From NCBI RefSeq assembly GCF_028747805.1, contig NZ_CP114887.1, positions 1,357,501 to 1,421,500 on the forward strand: a stretch of 64,000 bases of DNA, given 5' to 3'. Below the pieces are notes generated by a model that saw nothing but the letters and a program-made list of their open reading frames with translations, was not told the DNA's origin and did not search any database. Position numbers and translations under genes: made by a program. Positions 63,190-64,000 of the stretch are shown here, one piece after another; positions within the stretch are counted from its first letter, which is position 1; every line of letters starts with the position of its first letter. Source of the DNA: Solibacillus daqui. Lineage in GTDB: Bacteria; Bacillota; Bacilli; Bacillales_A; Planococcaceae.

Positions 63190-64000
63190 AGTTGTGCGAA
63201 AGCTTCGGTTAAATAATTATTGGAACTTGGTGGAGCACGAAAGCTGGTATACCCATATGGCGCAGCAAGGACTTTTCTTGAAAAAGAATGGCGTTTTCTT
63301 TACGTATTTTGAAAAGAGACCTCAAAGACAAATGAAATACCGCATTGAAGTATCTAAAAAGGCAATGGCTATTGAGCAGCTGGATTTTTATGAAGAAGCG
63401 GGCTGGGATTATGTGACGAGCTATAATTATTTCCATGTGTTTAGCTCCCCTGTCGAATTGAATGCACCTGAAATTCATACCGATCCGACACAACAGTCGC
63501 ATATGTTAAAAGAGCTCAATCGATTGCTGATGTTCAATTGGATTTTTACGATTTTTGGAGCTGTTTTCAGTAGTACGATCTTTTGGGCGATTTTCTTTTT
63601 AGATGGCACGCCAATTCGTCAACTGGTGAAAGGAATGACGACGAGTCAGTTATTACTTCCATTATTTATGTTTTTACTGATGATACAAGTAGCACAAGCA
63701 GCTTTATCAATACGTCGCTTAAAAAAGAACTTAGAAAGGGGAATACCGCTACAGCATGATATCCCATGGCGGAAAAAGACGCTTAAACATGTATGGGCGT
63801 GTTTGTTTTTAGTTGTTGCGTTATTACACTTGTTTTTATCAAGTATGCAACTTTATATGATGGAGCGAGGTACGTTGACTGCTGATCATCATGAATTTTC
63901 TGCTGTGTCTTTAGCGTCGATTGAAAACAATGACGCATTTATTCACGAGGAACATTTAGGTAATGGAATTGACTATGGCAATATGTACGAAAAAGCGTGG
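63182..64000 (+). CDS. DUF2812 domain membrane protein (cut by window end)
   Basis: 273 codons, open to the end of the window. ATG 63182 overlaps the PadR stop. DUF2812 features are WYTHMAQQGLFLKKNGVFFTYFEK and MKYRIEVSKKA, then helices (FNWIFTIFGAVFSSTIFWAIFFL and others) and an external stretch at the end. The PadR-DUF2812 pair is common in Firmicutes; the protein probably acts in membrane stress. No stop is visible. Confidence 0.8.
   Translation, partial: MTKVVRKLRLNNYWNLVEHESWYTHMAQQGLFLKKNGVFFTYFEKRPQRQMKYRIEVSKKAMAIEQLDFYEEAGWDYVTSYNYFHVFSSPVELNAPEIHTDPTQQSHMLKELNRLLMFNWIFTIFGAVFSSTIFWAIFFLDGTPIRQLVKGMTTSQLLLPLFMFLLMIQVAQAALSIRRLKKNLERGIPLQHDIPWRKKTLKHVWACLFLVVALLHLFLSSMQLYMMERGTLTADHHEFSAVSLASIENNDAFIHEEHLGNGIDYGNMYEKAW

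Overview
The window is low-GC, with densely packed genes, AGGAGG-type ribosome binding sites and frequent TTG starts. Gene content fits a Gram-positive member of the Bacillales, most likely Planococcaceae of the Solibacillus/Lysinibacillus type: an LtaS-like lipoteichoic acid synthase, an Amj-type lipid II flippase, PepF, NADP-type glutamate dehydrogenase, DsdA and thioredoxin-coupled ArsC. This placement rests on protein recognition only. It is chromosomal. I see no phage, transposase, CRISPR array, tRNA or rRNA.

Layout. 0-16 kb is mostly housekeeping: membrane-anchored trypsin-like protease, malic enzyme, PepF, patatin-like protein, NhaC antiporter, a divergent stand-alone PurC, universal stress protein, glutamate dehydrogenase, YaiI-DsdA pair, squalene/phytoene synthase family enzyme, Amj. 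16-23.5 kb is rich in drug-response genes. It holds an MFS pump fused in frame to a TetR repressor behind a near-perfect palindrome over its promoter, a second MFS pump behind a leader peptide with competing hairpins, and an ABC-F protein behind a small ORF and an intrinsic terminator. 23.7-32.4 kb carries LtaS, a frameshifted TetR gene beside a zinc alcohol dehydrogenase, an S66 peptidase, and an ArsR-type regulator with its own ABC exporter. 32.9-36.6 kb holds two tandem chemoreceptors with homogenised signalling halves.

37.6-39.1 kb is the most exciting locus: an NprR/PlcR-like HTH-TPR regulator whose stop codon overlaps the start of a 53-residue Sec-exported peptide gene. It looks like an undescribed RNPP quorum-sensing pair. 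40-47 kb has a methyltransferase, acetyltransferase, SgrR-like regulator divergent from an MFS pump, and an arsRBC operon with an extra coupled ORF. Upstream of arsR lie six copies of an 8-mer spaced exactly 21 bp apart. 48.1-49.9 kb is an ECF sigma/anti-sigma operon. 50-56 kb is a surface-glycan block (GT2, WbqC-like, PIG-L, DegT aminotransferase, and a divergent LtaS-superfamily enzyme). It is flanked by a full Clp_N-GNAT gene on one side and a broken copy of that gene's start on the other. 57-64 kb has adenine deaminase, DfsB-like and DUF4256 proteins, a serine hydrolase, an AAC(6')-like acetyltransferase, and a PadR-DUF2812 pair cut by the window end.

Three copies of an interspersed repeat (about 40-235, 7545-7708, 61595-61765) lie just after gene ends. 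They share a core but have different, compensating stems.
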